From: Planctomycetota bacterium
GTDB lineage: Bacteria > Planctomycetota > UBA1135 > GCA-002686595
NCBI GenBank assembly: GCA_021413885.1
Contig: JAIOPM010000039.1
Location: 1 to 64,000, forward strand
DNA: 64,000 nucleotides
Reading direction: 5' to 3'
Below the pieces are notes generated by a model. That model was not told the DNA's origin, searched no databases, and saw only the letters and a list, made by a program, of their open reading frames with translations. This document shows, one piece after another, positions 27,462 through 37,797 of this stretch. The translations under genes and the position numbers were made by a program. Within the stretch, counting starts at the first letter, position 1, and every line of letters starts with the position of its first letter.

Positions 27462-28088
27462 GTGAGCCAGGGAGTGAAGAACGTGTTCGTGGTGCTCGAC
27501 GGCATCGACGGTTGCGGCAAGTCGACGCAGGCGCGGCGGCTGGTCGCGCGCTTCGAGCGCGAGTTCGGCGCGCGGCCCGTGCACGTGCGCGATCCGGGCA
27601 CGACCGCGGTCGGCGAACGCGTGCGCGCGATCCTGCTCGATCGCGAGCTCGAGCTCGCGGCCGGCACCGAGGCGCTGCTCTTCTGCGCGGCGCGTGCGCA
27701 GATGCTCGCGGAAACGATCGCGCCGGCGCTGGCCGAGGGCCGCACCGTGATCTGCGAGCGTTTCCACGCCGCGACGTTCGCGTACCAAGCGGTCGCGGGT
27801 GGTTTGAACGAAGCCGACGTGCTCGCGCTGCTGCGCACCTGGGCGGGCGCGCCGCGGCCGGACCTCGAGTTGATCCTCGAGCTCCCGCCCGAACGCGCGG
27901 CCGAGCGCCGTTCGACGACTGCCGATCGCATCGAGGCGAAGGGCCTCGAGTTCCAGCGCCGCGTCGCGGCGGGCATGGCGCGCTACGCCGAGCTCGTGCC
28001 GCACGCGCGCCGCATCGACGCACTCGGCACGCAAGCCGAGGTCGAGGAACGGATCTTCGCGGAGGTGCGGCGTGCGCTCGTCAGCTGA
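27462..28088 (+). CDS. tmk: Thymidylate kinase
   Basis: A 208-aa P-loop kinase, GTG 27462. Walker A is GIDGCGKST (14-22), and a DP-x-G-like donor motif follows in VRDPGTTAVGERVR. The signature ERFHAATFAYQ replaces the usual D-R-Y/F-x-x-S-x-x-A-Y-Q, with Glu-Arg-Phe and an Ala where Ser is common. The lid contains ERAAERRSTTADRIE. It phosphorylates dTMP to dTDP with ATP. Its 3' end overlaps holB by 17 bp, a pairing common across bacteria. Confidence 0.93.
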   Translation: MSQGVKNVFVVLDGIDGCGKSTQARRLVARFEREFGARPVHVRDPGTTAVGERVRAILLDRELELAAGTEALLFCAARAQMLAETIAPALAEGRTVICERFHAATFAYQAVAGGLNEADVLALLRTWAGAPRPDLELILELPPERAAERRSTTADRIEAKGLEFQRRVAAGMARYAELVPHARRIDALGTQAEVEERIFAEVRRALVS

Positions 28089-29145
28089 ACCGGCCGTCGA
28101 GCGGGCCGAAGCGTTGGTCGAACCGCTCGGCCACGTCGCACGGATGCGCGAGCTCCTCGGCTCCGCCGCGCGCGAACGTTTGCCGCACGCGTTGCTCTTC
28201 ACCGGCGCGCGCGGCGTCGGCAAGTTCCTCGCGGCACGTTGGCTCGCGTGCGGATTGCTCTGCACGACGCAACGCTCCGGCGCGCTCGGCCCGTGCGGAA
28301 CCTGCGGCGGTTGCCGCCAGTTCACGACCGGCAATCACCTGGACGTCTTCGCGATCGACGACGAGGGCGAGCGCATCCGCCTGAAGAAGATCGCGTACCG
28401 GCCCGACCACGAGGAGCCCGAAGCGGTCGAGGCCGAGCGCTTCCTCGCGACGCGCGCCGCCGCCGGCGGTTGGCGCGTCGTGTTGGTGCGCGACGCCGAA
28501 CGCATGCTCGACGAAGCGCAGAACGCGATGTTGAAGATGCTCGAGGAGCCCGGTCGGAAGGCGCTCTGGATCCTGACGACGGCGCAGCCGCAAGCGTTGC
28601 TGCCGACGGTGCGCAGCCGCTGCATCGCGGTGCCGTTCGACGCGCTCTCGCCCGAAGATTGCGCGACGGTGCTCGCGCGCCACGGGCTCGCGCTCGACGA
28701 AGCGCGTTCGCTCGCCGTCTGGGCGCGCGGTTCGCCGGGCCTCGCGCTCTGGCTCGCGGCGCGTTCCGCGAAAGAGTTGCGCGGCGTGTTGCAGGTGGTG
28801 CTCGCCGGCGCGACGCCGCCGCTCGACGCGGCGCGCGCGCTGATGGAGATCGAAGGCGACTTCACGGGCTCGACGCCGCGGGAGATCGCGCGCGATCGAG
28901 CGCGCACGGTGCTCGACCTCGCGCTCGAAGTCGGCGCGGACGCGTTGCGGCTCGCGGCCGGACTCCCGCCGAGCGGCCTCGCCCACGGCGATCTCGTCGC
29001 GGGCCTGCCGGCGACGGTGCGCGAGCGCGGGACGGGCGAGTTCGGGCGGAAGCTCGCGGCGTTGCTTGAGACGCGCGCGGACATCGACAAGAATCTCGAC
29101 CCCCAGAGCCTGCTCGATCGCGCGTGTCTGACGCTCGCGCCCTAG
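28072..29145 (+). CDS. holB: DNA polymerase III delta-prime subunit
   Basis: A 357-aa AAA+ clamp-loader subunit, GTG 28072, overlapping tmk by 17 bp. It has ALLFTGARGVGKFLAARWLA (degenerate Walker A, about 41-60), the zinc module C-x-x-C-x-x-C in GPCGTCGGCRQ, and the family motif AQNAMLKMLEEPGRKALWIL with TVRSRC as sensor 1 and SRC motif. It helps open and load the beta sliding clamp. The tmk-holB order supports the call. Confidence 0.92.
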   Translation: MRSSAEPAVERAEALVEPLGHVARMRELLGSAARERLPHALLFTGARGVGKFLAARWLACGLLCTTQRSGALGPCGTCGGCRQFTTGNHLDVFAIDDEGERIRLKKIAYRPDHEEPEAVEAERFLATRAAAGGWRVVLVRDAERMLDEAQNAMLKMLEEPGRKALWILTTAQPQALLPTVRSRCIAVPFDALSPEDCATVLARHGLALDEARSLAVWARGSPGLALWLAARSAKELRGVLQVVLAGATPPLDAARALMEIEGDFTGSTPREIARDRARTVLDLALEVGADALRLAAGLPPSGLAHGDLVAGLPATVRERGTGEFGRKLAALLETRADIDKNLDPQSLLDRACLTLAP

Positions 29146-29156
29146 AGGCCGCTCCC

Positions 29157-29597
29157 ATGCAAGATCCGCTGCGCAAGTTGGCACTGAGCGACGGGCGCTA
29201 CTCACCGGAGGCGTTGCGCTTCCTGCTCGAGTCGCTCGATCACGCGCTGCGCCTCGCGGGCAAGGAGCACGCCGAAGGTCCGTCGCGTCACGTCACCGGA
29301 CGCGAAGTGCTCGCCGGCATGCGCGCGTACGCGAGCGAGATCTTCGGGCCGCTCGCGGCGCAGGTCTGGCGCTCGTGGGGCGTGCGCGAAACGATGGATT
29401 GGGGACGCATCGTGTTCCTGATGGTCGACGCCGGATTGCTCAAGCGTCAGGAGACCGACACGATCGACGACTTCGCGCACGGCTTCGACTTCGACGACGC
29501 GTTCGTCGCGCGCTACGTGCCGACGTTGCCGCCGGCGATCGACGCGGGGCTGCCGAGTACCGGCGGCGCGACAGGAACCGAGGGAGTCGGGAGCTAG
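29157..29597 (+). CDS. Minf_1886-like conserved hypothetical protein
   Basis: A 146-aa acidic protein. I choose ATG 29157 (MQDPLRKLALSDGRYSPEALRF), because an earlier in-frame start would overlap holB by 22 bp and add residues outside the family. The sequence resembles the small Minf_1886-type proteins, with an N-terminal 'DPRYxxEA' segment, HVTGREVLAGMRAYASEIFGP in the middle and an acidic tail near FDFDDAF. No catalytic motif or membrane helix is seen and the function is unknown. It sits between holB and a transporter gene on the same strand. Confidence 0.75.
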   Translation: MQDPLRKLALSDGRYSPEALRFLLESLDHALRLAGKEHAEGPSRHVTGREVLAGMRAYASEIFGPLAAQVWRSWGVRETMDWGRIVFLMVDAGLLKRQETDTIDDFAHGFDFDDAFVARYVPTLPPAIDAGLPSTGGATGTEGVGS

Positions 29598-29600
29598 CCG

Positions 29601-30773
29601 ATGCTCGAACGTCTTTCTCCCTCGCGACGCAACCTGGTGTTGGTCGTGCTCGGAGCCCTGGTCCTGTGGTTCTCGTGGACCGTGCGCACGGTCTTGAACC
29701 CGGTGATCCTCGGGTACTTGCTCGCCTACGTGATGCATCCGTTGGTCGAGAAGCTCGAGCGTCGCGGTTGGTCGCGGCGCACCGCGGTGAACTTGATCTT
29801 CGTCGGCTTCGGCGTGCTGATGGCGCTCACGGCGCTCAGCCTCTTCTGGCAGGGCAAGGCGTTGCTCGACGAGATCGCGTCGATGTTCGCGCCGAACGAC
29901 GCAGCGAACGTGCCCGAGCTACAGACGCGGCTCGACGGCGCGCTCGCCGACTTGCAGCAACTGCTGTTGAAGTGGGGGCTCTTGAGCGCGGGCACCGCGG
30001 AGCGACCGCTCGAGGCGTGGAGCCTGCACTCGGTCTTCGACGCGGTGCGAGCGTGGTGGCGCGCGGAGATCGGGACCGCGGCAAGCGCGCGCGCCGGCGC
30101 CGCGGCGGCCGAAGGCATGTTCGCGATGTTGAAGCGCGTTTCCGGCTCGGTGTTGTCCGTCGTGTCGCTGGTCTTCTTGCTGCCGATCTACACGTACTTC
30201 CTGCTGTTCGAACTCGAGCGCATCCACTCCTTCGTCGCGCGCTACATCCCGCGCCGCGAACGCCAACGCATCGCGCGCATCGGCGAGCAGATCGGCGAAG
30301 TGCTCGCGAGCTTCTTCCGCGGTCGGCTGGTCGTCTGTCTGTTGAAGGGCTTGTTCCTCGCCGCCGGGCTCGGCCTCGCCGGCGTGCCGTACGCGATGCT
30401 GCTCGGGTTCCTCGGCGGCGTGCTCGCGTTGGTGCCGGTGGTCGGACCGGTGGTGTCGTTCGGGCTCGCGGTGTTGGTCGCGATGCTCGACTTCTCGGTC
30501 GGGCCGGCGCTGATGCGCGTCGGGATCGTCTTCGGACTCGCGGAAGTGATCGAAGGCTACGTGCTGATCCCGAAGGTGCTCGGCGACAGCCTCGGCCTGC
30601 ACCCGGTGGTCGTGATCCTCGCGTTGACGATCGGCGGCGCGGCGCTCGGCCTGTTCGGCTTGTTGGTCGCGCTGCCGCTGACCGCGACGGTGATCATCCT
30701 CGTGCGCGAGCTGGTGTTGCCCGCGCTGCGCGTCTTCGCGGAAGGCGCTCCGCCGCCGCCGCCCGAGTCGTAG
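29601..30773 (+). CDS. AI-2E family (PerM-like) membrane protein
   Basis: A 390-aa polytopic protein, ATG 29601, 3 bp after the previous stop. There are two helices near the N-terminus, a soluble insert (about 90-165), helices from 175, and the family region GVPYAMLLGFLGGVLALVPVVGP (about 255-277) with the repeated GGAALGLFGLLVALPLTATV near the end. Members include TqsA and PerM: exporters of small signals or sodium/proton antiporter-like proteins. The substrate cannot be inferred. The soluble insert between helices is typical of the family. Confidence 0.9.
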   Translation: MLERLSPSRRNLVLVVLGALVLWFSWTVRTVLNPVILGYLLAYVMHPLVEKLERRGWSRRTAVNLIFVGFGVLMALTALSLFWQGKALLDEIASMFAPNDAANVPELQTRLDGALADLQQLLLKWGLLSAGTAERPLEAWSLHSVFDAVRAWWRAEIGTAASARAGAAAAEGMFAMLKRVSGSVLSVVSLVFLLPIYTYFLLFELERIHSFVARYIPRRERQRIARIGEQIGEVLASFFRGRLVVCLLKGLFLAAGLGLAGVPYAMLLGFLGGVLALVPVVGPVVSFGLAVLVAMLDFSVGPALMRVGIVFGLAEVIEGYVLIPKVLGDSLGLHPVVVILALTIGGAALGLFGLLVALPLTATVIILVRELVLPALRVFAEGAPPPPPES

Positions 30774-30782
30774 CCCCGAGCG

Positions 30783-33278
30783 CTACTTGCCGTCGAGGTT
30801 GTTCTCGAGCAGCTTGCTCAGGCTCTCGAGCGCCTCGGCCGACAGCTTGCCGTCGGACTTGCGCGCGAGGTCGAGTTCCTTCAACGCATCGCGCAGCGCG
30901 ACCTTCTCGTCGCCGCGCAGGTGCATGCGAGCGAGGCTCTCGCTCGGGATGTTCGACTGGTACTCCGGAAGGTCGCCGGGCTTCTTGCCCTGGGCCTTCA
31001 GCGCGACGCGGATCGCTTCCTGGAGCTGTTCGTCCTCGACGAAGTCGCCCTGCGGATACTCCTTGCCGCGTTGGTCCTGCACGCGGCGGCGGATCTCGGC
31101 GCGCACCAACATGCGCACGTCGTCGGCCGGCAGCGGCGTGTTGAGCTTCTGCACGAACGCGTCGAAGCCCGGGTACTTCGAAGTGTCGCGGTGGTCGTTG
31201 TCGGCGAGCGACTGCATCAGCTCCTTCTTCGACAACTCGCCGCCGGCGGGGAACGTCGCGTCGACGTAGTCGCGCACCGCGCGCAGGCGTTGGATGCGCA
31301 CCATCTCCTCGATGCGCCACGAATCGACGTGACGGAGATCGAGGTCGAGCTCGGGCAGCACGCCGCCGTCGCTCTGGATGTTGCCGTCCTTGTCGAGCTC
31401 TCGGTGGATCGAACGGCCCGAAGGCAACAGGTAGCGCGCGATCGTCAACTTGACGCGCGGCGCGAAGTCGAACTCGCCGTTGCCGTTCGAGTCCTTGGTC
31501 AGCTTCTCCCAGTTGTCGTGGCGGTTGTTGCCGTTCTCGTCCTCGTATTCGTCGTCCTCGAGGCCGGGCACCTTGATCAGGTTCTGCACCGAGCCCTTGC
31601 CGAAGCTGCGCTTGCCGATGATCAACGCGCGCTTGTGATCCTGCAGCGCGCCCGAGACGATCTCCGAGGCCGACGCGGTGAAGCGATTGACCAGCACGCT
31701 GACCGGCATGTCGGCCGGCACGATCGGGTCGGAAGTCGTCAGGAACTTCTCCTTGCCCTCGATGCGGTTCTCGGTCGAGACCACCAACGTGCCCTTCGGC
31801 AGGAAGAGGCCGGCGACGCCGACCGATTCGTCGAGCAAGCCGCCGCCGTTGTTGCGCAGGTCGAAGACGATCGAAGTCGCGCCTTGCGCGAGGAGATCCT
31901 TCAACGCGGCGCGCAGCTCGGTGGTCGCGACGCGACTGAAGTCCTGAAGGACGAGCATCCCGATGTTGCCCGGCAGCATCTGCGACGCGACCGCGGGGAT
32001 CGTGATCGACTCGCGCACGACTTCGACGGCCATGTCTTCGGTCGGCCGGTCGATCAGCGAACGGTCCATGCCGCGGCGCCAGATGTAGAGCTTGACCTTG
32101 GTGCCGGGGCGGCCCTTCAGGCGCTTGATCACTTCCTCGGACGGTTGACGCAACGTCGGCCATTCGTCGACGCGCACGATCTTGTCGTCGCTCGCGAGCC
32201 CGGCGCGGTACGCGGGGCCGGAGTAGATCGGGTGAGTGATCGTGAAGAGGCCGTCGTCGGGATCGTCGCCGACGTACGCGCCGATGCCGCCGTAGCCGGC
32301 TTCGAGATCCTGCTCGAAGCGCGCGTAGCTCTTGCCGGTGAAGTAGGTCGAGTGCTCGTCCATCGACTGGAGCATCCCGTTCAACGCGGCGGCGAGCAGG
32401 TCTTCCTTCTTCGTGTGATCGCCTTCGATGTGCCAGCTCTGGATCATGCTCATCACGGTGCGGAACTGCGCCTGCTCGGGCGTTTCCTTGCCGCGCTTCG
32501 ACGCGTCGTCGGTGTTGACGCGTTGACGCAGGAGTCGCTCGGTCTGTTCGCGCACGCGTTCGGTCTCGAGGTACGCGTCGGCGAGGCGTCCGCGTTCGCC
32601 GGGCAGGCCGGCGAGCTTCTTCAACTCGTCGTAGAGCACGCCGGTGATCTCCGCGTTCGAGCGCGCGAGCGCCAGCGCGCCTTGCGCGCGCAAGTTCGCG
32701 TCGTTCGACGTCAGGAACTCGGTCATCCGCGCGCGCGCTTGGCGACGATCGTCGCCGTTGCCGAGTTGGTACCACGCGTGCGCGGCCGCGAGGTTGACCT
32801 CGGGATCGACGGTGCTCTTCTCGGCGGTCTGTTGCAGGCGATCGACGAGCTCGTCGCGCTCGTCGCCGGCGAGGGTGCGGAACTCGGCGTCGGCGAGCAG
32901 GTTCGCGGCCGCGACGGCGACGTCGCGTTCGCCGGATTGCAGCAGCGGCTCGAGCACGTGCACCAACTTCGACGCATCGGGATCCTCGCCCGCGATGCGC
33001 AGCGAGCCGAGGAAGAGCGCCGCGTGCGGCTCGAGGTTCTCGGCGCGCAACTGCGCGTCCACCGCCGCCGCGAGGTCCTTCGCGGGCACGATCGAGTTGA
33101 CGGTCTCGACGCGCAGCCAGATGTCCTCGACCTTCCAGTCCTTCGCGGCACGGGCGTCGTGCTCGACGATCGCGCGCGCGTCGACCGAGGAATCGTCCTT
33201 GCCCTGGGCGCTCGAGCTCGCGAGCACGGCGGGGGCGGAGACGGCGAGAGCGACCAGGAGCGATCCGAGTTGGAACAT
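30783..33278 (-). CDS. S41 C-terminal processing peptidase (Tsp/CtpA family)
   Basis: An 831-aa exported protease from ATG 33278, with signal peptide LGSLLVALAVSAPAVLASS. Residues about 30-290 form a helical repeat region not usual in short CtpA proteins. Then come a PDZ domain (about 370-450, GYGGIGAYVGDDPDDG...DDKIVRVDEWP) and the S41 domain with nucleophile Ser536 in TASASEIVSGAL and Lys561 in SFGKGSVQ, exactly 25 residues apart as in E. coli Tsp. The C-terminal helical tail runs to 831. It cleaves or processes envelope proteins from the C-terminus. It is divergent from moaC. Confidence 0.92.
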   Translation of the reverse strand: MFQLGSLLVALAVSAPAVLASSSAQGKDDSSVDARAIVEHDARAAKDWKVEDIWLRVETVNSIVPAKDLAAAVDAQLRAENLEPHAALFLGSLRIAGEDPDASKLVHVLEPLLQSGERDVAVAAANLLADAEFRTLAGDERDELVDRLQQTAEKSTVDPEVNLAAAHAWYQLGNGDDRRQARARMTEFLTSNDANLRAQGALALARSNAEITGVLYDELKKLAGLPGERGRLADAYLETERVREQTERLLRQRVNTDDASKRGKETPEQAQFRTVMSMIQSWHIEGDHTKKEDLLAAALNGMLQSMDEHSTYFTGKSYARFEQDLEAGYGGIGAYVGDDPDDGLFTITHPIYSGPAYRAGLASDDKIVRVDEWPTLRQPSEEVIKRLKGRPGTKVKLYIWRRGMDRSLIDRPTEDMAVEVVRESITIPAVASQMLPGNIGMLVLQDFSRVATTELRAALKDLLAQGATSIVFDLRNNGGGLLDESVGVAGLFLPKGTLVVSTENRIEGKEKFLTTSDPIVPADMPVSVLVNRFTASASEIVSGALQDHKRALIIGKRSFGKGSVQNLIKVPGLEDDEYEDENGNNRHDNWEKLTKDSNGNGEFDFAPRVKLTIARYLLPSGRSIHRELDKDGNIQSDGGVLPELDLDLRHVDSWRIEEMVRIQRLRAVRDYVDATFPAGGELSKKELMQSLADNDHRDTSKYPGFDAFVQKLNTPLPADDVRMLVRAEIRRRVQDQRGKEYPQGDFVEDEQLQEAIRVALKAQGKKPGDLPEYQSNIPSESLARMHLRGDEKVALRDALKELDLARKSDGKLSAEALESLSKLLENNLDGK

Positions 33279-33428
33279 AGGGTTGTCGAGGTGGTTGAGG
33301 CGAGCCACGTTGCGAGGCCGGCTATCGTCGTGCGGCGACATCGCGCGGGAGCCCTCGGTTACGTAATCTAGGCTCAGGTCGCGAGCGCGTTCTCCGGGGA
33401 ACGAAAAACTTGCTTCGCGGATCGCCAC

Positions 33429-33944
33429 ATGGCTCGTACTCCTTCCGCACGCTCGGCCAAGCTCTCCCACGTCGCCGGCGCCGGCCGCGCGAGTCGGTCG
33501 CGCATGGTCGACGTCGGCGCGAAGGTCTCGACCGAGCGGCGTGCGACCGCGCGCGCGACCGTGCTTTTCCCGAAGCCCGTCGTCGCAGCTTTGCTCGCCG
33601 GCCGCGGTCCGAAGGGCGCGATCACCGAGGTCGCGCGCGCCGCCGGGATCCTCGCGGCGAAGCGCACGTCGGAGCTTGTGCCGATGTGCCATCCGCTCGC
33701 CTTGACGCACGTCGAGCTCGACTTCCGCGCTCGGGGCTCGAAGCGCATCGAAGTCACGTGCACGACCGCGTGCGTCGGCCCGACCGGCGTCGAGATGGAG
33801 GCGTTGGTCGGCGCGTCGGTCGCGGCCCTCACCATCTACGACATGACCAAGGCCCTCGACCACGGGATCACGATCGAGCGCGTCGAGCTCCTGGAGAAGC
33901 GCGGCGGCAAATCGGGCGTCTGGCGGCGGCGTTCGCGCTCGTAG
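33429..33944 (+). CDS. moaC: Cyclic pyranopterin monophosphate synthase MoaC
   Basis: A 171-aa protein, ATG 33429. It has MVDVGAK near 26, [20 protein letters not shown], the signature [11 protein letters not shown] and [17 protein letters not shown], and [12 protein letters not shown] with the catalytic Lys. It converts the GTP-derived cyclic intermediate to precursor Z in molybdenum cofactor synthesis. No other mo genes are nearby, so it is an isolated copy. The N-terminal 15 residues are extra and basic. Confidence 0.95.
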   Translation: MARTPSARSAKLSHVAGAGRASRSRMVDVGAKVSTERRATARATVLFPKPVVAALLAGRGPKGAITEVARAAGILAAKRTSELVPMCHPLALTHVELDFRARGSKRIEVTCTTACVGPTGVEMEALVGASVAALTIYDMTKALDHGITIERVELLEKRGGKSGVWRRRSRS

Positions 33945-34034
33945 CCGCGCCGCGGGGGGGGCGAAAGCGGCGTCCCGGATCGCTATGCTCCTCCGGTCCC
34001 GACGGCCGACCGTGGCGCGTCCCGAACACCCACC

Positions 34035-34040
34035 GGAGGA
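34035..34040 (+). promoter_or_regulatory. Ribosome-binding site of accB
   Basis: GGAGGA lies 11 nt before ATG 34052 and decides the start against the longer in-frame extension that overlaps moaC. Confidence 0.6.
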
Positions 34041-34051
34041 TAGACGTCCGC

Positions 34052-34537
34052 ATGGACATCAAAGAGCTCCAGCGCCTGGTCGCCCTGATGCAGCGCGGCG
34101 AGATCACCGAACTCGAGGTCGACGACACGAAGAGCGGCCTGCGGGTGCGCCTGAAGCGCGGCAACGAGCAGCCGGCCTCGAACGCCCCGGTCGTCCACGT
34201 CACCCAAGGCGCCGCGGCGCCGGTGGCGCTGCCGATCGCCGCCCTCGCGGCCCCGGCCGCCGAGGTCCAAGCTGCCGCCGCCCCCAAGGAGCCCGCCGGC
34301 AAGCCGTTCCCGAGCCCGATGGTCGGGACGTACTACCGCGCGGCGTCGCCCGAGGCCGAGGCGTTCGTGCGCGTCGGTTCGCGCGTCGGGCCGGACACCG
34401 TGATCTGCATCATCGAAGCGATGAAGGTGATGAACGAGATCCGCGCGGAGCTGTCCGGCGAGATCGTCGAGATGCTGGTCGAGAACGGCGAGCCCGTCGA
34501 ATTCGGTCAACCGCTCTTCCTGATCAAGCCCGACTGA
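34052..34537 (+). CDS. accB: Biotin carboxyl carrier protein of acetyl-CoA carboxylase
   Basis: A 161-aa protein, ATG 34052 behind a GGAGGA site. The N-terminal helix [20 protein letters not shown] is typical. An Ala/Pro-rich linker (about 43-83) follows, then the biotinyl domain with Lys125 in [11 protein letters not shown] and the thumb-like [14 protein letters not shown]. It carries biotin between AccC and the carboxyltransferase in the first step of fatty acid synthesis. accC follows after 9 bp. Confidence 0.96.
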   Translation: MDIKELQRLVALMQRGEITELEVDDTKSGLRVRLKRGNEQPASNAPVVHVTQGAAAPVALPIAALAAPAAEVQAAAAPKEPAGKPFPSPMVGTYYRAASPEAEAFVRVGSRVGPDTVICIIEAMKVMNEIRAELSGEIVEMLVENGEPVEFGQPLFLIKPD

Positions 34538-34546
34538 TCGCCGACG

Positions 34547-35923
34547 ATGTTCCGACGCATCCTGGTCGCCAACCGCGGCGAGATCGCCCAGCGCATCATC
34601 CGCACGTGCCGCGAGATGGGCATCGAGACTGTCGCGGTCTACTCGCAGGCGGACGCCGACGCGCTCTACCTGCGCCAAGCCGACGAAACGATCTGCATCG
34701 GCGCCGCGCCAGGCTCGAAGTCCTACCTCAACATTCCCGCGATCATCTCCGCGGCGGAGATCGCCGACGTCGACGCGATCCATCCGGGCTACGGCTTCCT
34801 CTCGGAGAACGCGCACTTCGCCGAGGTCTGCAATTCCTGCAACATCCACTTCATCGGCCCCGATCCGAAGACGATCGACGCAGTCGGCAACAAGGCCAAC
34901 GCGCGCTCGATGGCGATGTCGGCGGACGTGCCGGTGGTGCCGGGCTCCGACGGGCCGGTCGAGGACGAGCAGACGGCGCTGAAGGTCGCGCAACGCCTCG
35001 GTTACCCCGTGATCATCAAGGCCGCGTCGGGCGGCGGCGGTCGCGGCATGCGCATCGCGCGCAACGATCCGAGCTTGGTCAGCGGCTTCCACGCCGCGCG
35101 CACCGAAGCGGAAGCCGCGTTCGGCGACTCGACCGTGTACGTGGAGAAGTTCGTCGAGAACCCGCGCCACGTCGAGGTGCAAATCCTCGGCGATCGCCAC
35201 GGCAACTTGATCCATCTCGGCGAGCGCGACTGCACGATCCAACGCCGTCATCAGAAGTTGGTGGAGGAGTCGCCGAGCTCGAGCATCACGCAAGAAACGC
35301 GCGTCGCGATGGGCGCCGCCGCGGTGCGCGTCGCGAAGGCGGCGGGTTATCACAACGCGGGCACCGTCGAGTTCCTCGTCGACCGCAAGAACGACTTCTA
35401 CTTCATCGAAGTCAACGCGCGCATCCAGGTCGAGCACTCGGTCACCGAGCTCGTCACCGGCATCGATTTGATCCGCCAACAGATCCTGGTGGCGTCGGGC
35501 GAGCGCTTGCCGTGGACCCAGGAACAGGTCCAGTTCCGAGGCGTCGCGATCGAGTGCCGCATCAACGCCGAGGACCCGGACAAGGACTTCCAGCCGTGCC
35601 CCGGCGTGATCGAGATGTTCGTTCCGCCCGGTGGGCCGGGCGTGCGGGTCGACAGCCACGGCTACAGCGGCTATCGGATTCCGCCGAACTACGATTCCAT
35701 GATCGGCAAGCTGATGGCGCACCGCGCGACCCGCGAGCAAGCCATCCGCACGATGTTGCGCGCTCTCGACGAGTTCGTGATCATCGGACCGAAGACGACC
35801 ATTCCGTTGCTGCGCAAGATCCTGAACCATCCGGACTTCCGCAACGGCGACCACGACACCGGCTTCGTCGAACGCTACTTCGGTGCGCGTCCGCCGACGA
35901 CCATCGCGCGCGACTCGCAATGA
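34547..35923 (+). CDS. accC: Biotin carboxylase subunit of acetyl-CoA carboxylase
   Basis: A 458-aa ATP-grasp enzyme of normal length. It starts [20 protein letters not shown], has [18 protein letters not shown], the glycine-rich loop [14 protein letters not shown] (about 159-172), ATP-grasp metal residues in [17 protein letters not shown], and a C-terminal carboxylase domain. It carboxylates biotin on AccB using ATP and bicarbonate. Its TGA overlaps the next ATG by 4 bp, so a lipoprotein gene is coupled to accBC. Confidence 0.97.
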   Translation: MFRRILVANRGEIAQRIIRTCREMGIETVAVYSQADADALYLRQADETICIGAAPGSKSYLNIPAIISAAEIADVDAIHPGYGFLSENAHFAEVCNSCNIHFIGPDPKTIDAVGNKANARSMAMSADVPVVPGSDGPVEDEQTALKVAQRLGYPVIIKAASGGGGRGMRIARNDPSLVSGFHAARTEAEAAFGDSTVYVEKFVENPRHVEVQILGDRHGNLIHLGERDCTIQRRHQKLVEESPSSSITQETRVAMGAAAVRVAKAAGYHNAGTVEFLVDRKNDFYFIEVNARIQVEHSVTELVTGIDLIRQQILVASGERLPWTQEQVQFRGVAIECRINAEDPDKDFQPCPGVIEMFVPPGGPGVRVDSHGYSGYRIPPNYDSMIGKLMAHRATREQAIRTMLRALDEFVIIGPKTTIPLLRKILNHPDFRNGDHDTGFVERYFGARPPTTIARDSQ

Positions 35924-36807
35924 GACCCCCGATCCGCATCCTCCAGTTCGCTCTCGTGCTCGCCGTCGCGTCGTCGACCACGAGCTGCTTCTGGCTCCAC
36001 ACGCAGGCCTGGCCCGCGCCGATGGAAGGCCCGACCGGCGCCGACTTGCCGCCGGATCCGCACCCGCATTTGCCCGGCCCCGAGGAAGCGACCGTCTTCC
36101 GTCACGCGGACCCGGTGCAGTTCCGACCGGCCGGCGCGCTCGCCGGATATCCGTTGGTGTTCTTCGAGAAGAAGGTGCGCGCGACGGCGGGAGCGTGCGT
36201 GATCGTCTCCGCCGGCGGGCGAGCCGAAGTGCTGTGGCCCGCGGGTTCGTCGGTCGTGATGCTCGGTCAAGCGGTCGGTTGGATCGGCAGTCCGGGACGC
36301 GGCGAGCCGCTGTTCGATTTCCAGGAAGTCGATCGCGCGACGCTGATGCTGCACGCGGGCGACAACGTGCGTCTGCTCGGCGGCGCGTTGCTGTTCGGCG
36401 ACTCCGGTCCGTACCTCGTCGTGCGCGAGCGCGCCGACATCCTCGCCGTGAAGAACCAATCGAAGTCGTCCGCGACGCTCTCGTACCGCGACGCGGTGTA
36501 CGAACTCGCGCCCGGTCAGTCGGTCGACTTGCCGATCGTGTCGACCGGCACCGCTCCGTCGGCGCCGGGCCCGGACGTGCGCACGTTGGTCGGCGCCGGC
36601 TTCCAGGTCGACGCGACCGGATCTCTCGCGCGCGGCGACGACGCGAGCGAGCTGCGGCTCGAGGCGTCGAGCGCGTCCGAGCTCGACGGCCTCGGCGTGC
36701 GCGTGCGTCTGCAAGCCGGCGAATCCGCGACGTTCAAGAGCCTCGGCGAACCGCCCGAGCCTCTCCCTGAAACTCCCAAGCCCGCGAAGATCGCCGAGAG
36801 TCGTTGA
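35920..36807 (+). CDS. Putative lipoprotein of unknown function
   Basis: A 295-aa protein, ATG 35920 inside the accC stop. The signal peptide ends in SSTTSC (Cys23), a weak lipobox. The rest is mostly beta-rich, with glycine and proline turns ([48 protein letters not shown]), reminiscent of FecR-like or FHA-like small beta domains, but no motif identifies a family. The C-terminus is Pro/Glu-rich. The link to accBC may be fortuitous, or transcriptional only. Confidence 0.6.
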   Translation: MRPPIRILQFALVLAVASSTTSCFWLHTQAWPAPMEGPTGADLPPDPHPHLPGPEEATVFRHADPVQFRPAGALAGYPLVFFEKKVRATAGACVIVSAGGRAEVLWPAGSSVVMLGQAVGWIGSPGRGEPLFDFQEVDRATLMLHAGDNVRLLGGALLFGDSGPYLVVRERADILAVKNQSKSSATLSYRDAVYELAPGQSVDLPIVSTGTAPSAPGPDVRTLVGAGFQVDATGSLARGDDASELRLEASSASELDGLGVRVRLQAGESATFKSLGEPPEPLPETPKPAKIAESR

Positions 36808-36827
36808 GGCGACCGCTCGCACTCCCC

Positions 36828-37793
36828 ATGGCCAAACGACGCGTCCTGATCACCGGCGGAGCCGGGTTCCTCGGCAGCCATCTGTGCGACCGCTTCCTGG
36901 CCGAAGGCTTCGAAGTCGTGTGCATGGACAACCTGATCACGGGTGACCTGCGCAACATCGAGCACCTGTTCGGCAACGCGTCCTTCCACTTCTACAACCA
37001 GGACGTCACCGAGTTCATCCACGTGCCGGGCGAGCTCTACGCCGTCCTGCACTTCGCGTCGCCGGCGAGTCCGATCGACTATCTCCTGTTGCCGATCCAG
37101 ACGTTGAAGGTCGGTTCGCTCGGGACGCACAAGGCGCTCGGCCTCGCGCGCGCGAAGAACGCGCGCTTCCTGCTCGCGTCGACGTCGGAGTGCTACGGCG
37201 ATCCGTTGGTGCATCCGCAACGCGAGGACTATTGGGGCAACGTCAATCCGGTCGGACCGCGCGGCGTCTACGACGAGGCCAAGCGCTTCGCCGAGGCGAT
37301 GACGATGGCCTACCAACGGTTCCACAAGCTCGAGACCCGCATCATCCGCATCTTCAACACGTACGGACCGCGGATGCGCTTGAACGACGGACGCGCGTTG
37401 CCGGCGTTCATGAGCCAAGCCTTGCGCGGCGAGGACGTCACCGTGTTCGGCGACGGCTCGCAGACGCGCTCGTTCTGCTACGTCGACGATCTCGTCGAGG
37501 GGATCTTTCGTCTGCTGCACTCGAACGAGCCGTTGCCGACCAACATCGGCAATCCGGCGGAGATGACCATCCTGCAGTTCGCCGAGCAAGTGGTGCGCAT
37601 GTGCGGCTCGCGCTCGAAGATCGTGTTCAAGCCGCTGCCCGAGGACGATCCCAAGATCCGTCAGCCCGACATCGGCAAGGCGCGTCGCGTGCTCGGTTGG
37701 GAGCCGCGCGTCGATCTCAACGCCGGACTCGAGCGCACGCTCGCGTACTTCCGCACGCGTCTCGACTTGGTCCCCGAAGCCAAGAAGGTCTAA
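36828..37793 (+). CDS. UDP-glucuronate decarboxylase-like NAD-dependent epimerase/dehydratase
   Basis: A 321-aa extended SDR, ATG 36828. The NAD motif is [17 protein letters not shown]. The motif [20 protein letters not shown] is characteristic of UDP-xylose synthase (UXS). The Tyr and Lys of Y-x-x-x-K are in [13 protein letters not shown], and [13 protein letters not shown] follows. UXS makes UDP-xylose from UDP-glucuronate, giving a pentose for the exopolysaccharide. It begins 20 bp after the lipoprotein stop, and glmS follows after 4 bp. Confidence 0.92.
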   Translation: MAKRRVLITGGAGFLGSHLCDRFLAEGFEVVCMDNLITGDLRNIEHLFGNASFHFYNQDVTEFIHVPGELYAVLHFASPASPIDYLLLPIQTLKVGSLGTHKALGLARAKNARFLLASTSECYGDPLVHPQREDYWGNVNPVGPRGVYDEAKRFAEAMTMAYQRFHKLETRIIRIFNTYGPRMRLNDGRALPAFMSQALRGEDVTVFGDGSQTRSFCYVDDLVEGIFRLLHSNEPLPTNIGNPAEMTILQFAEQVVRMCGSRSKIVFKPLPEDDPKIRQPDIGKARRVLGWEPRVDLNAGLERTLAYFRTRLDLVPEAKKV

Positions 37794-37797
37794 CCCC

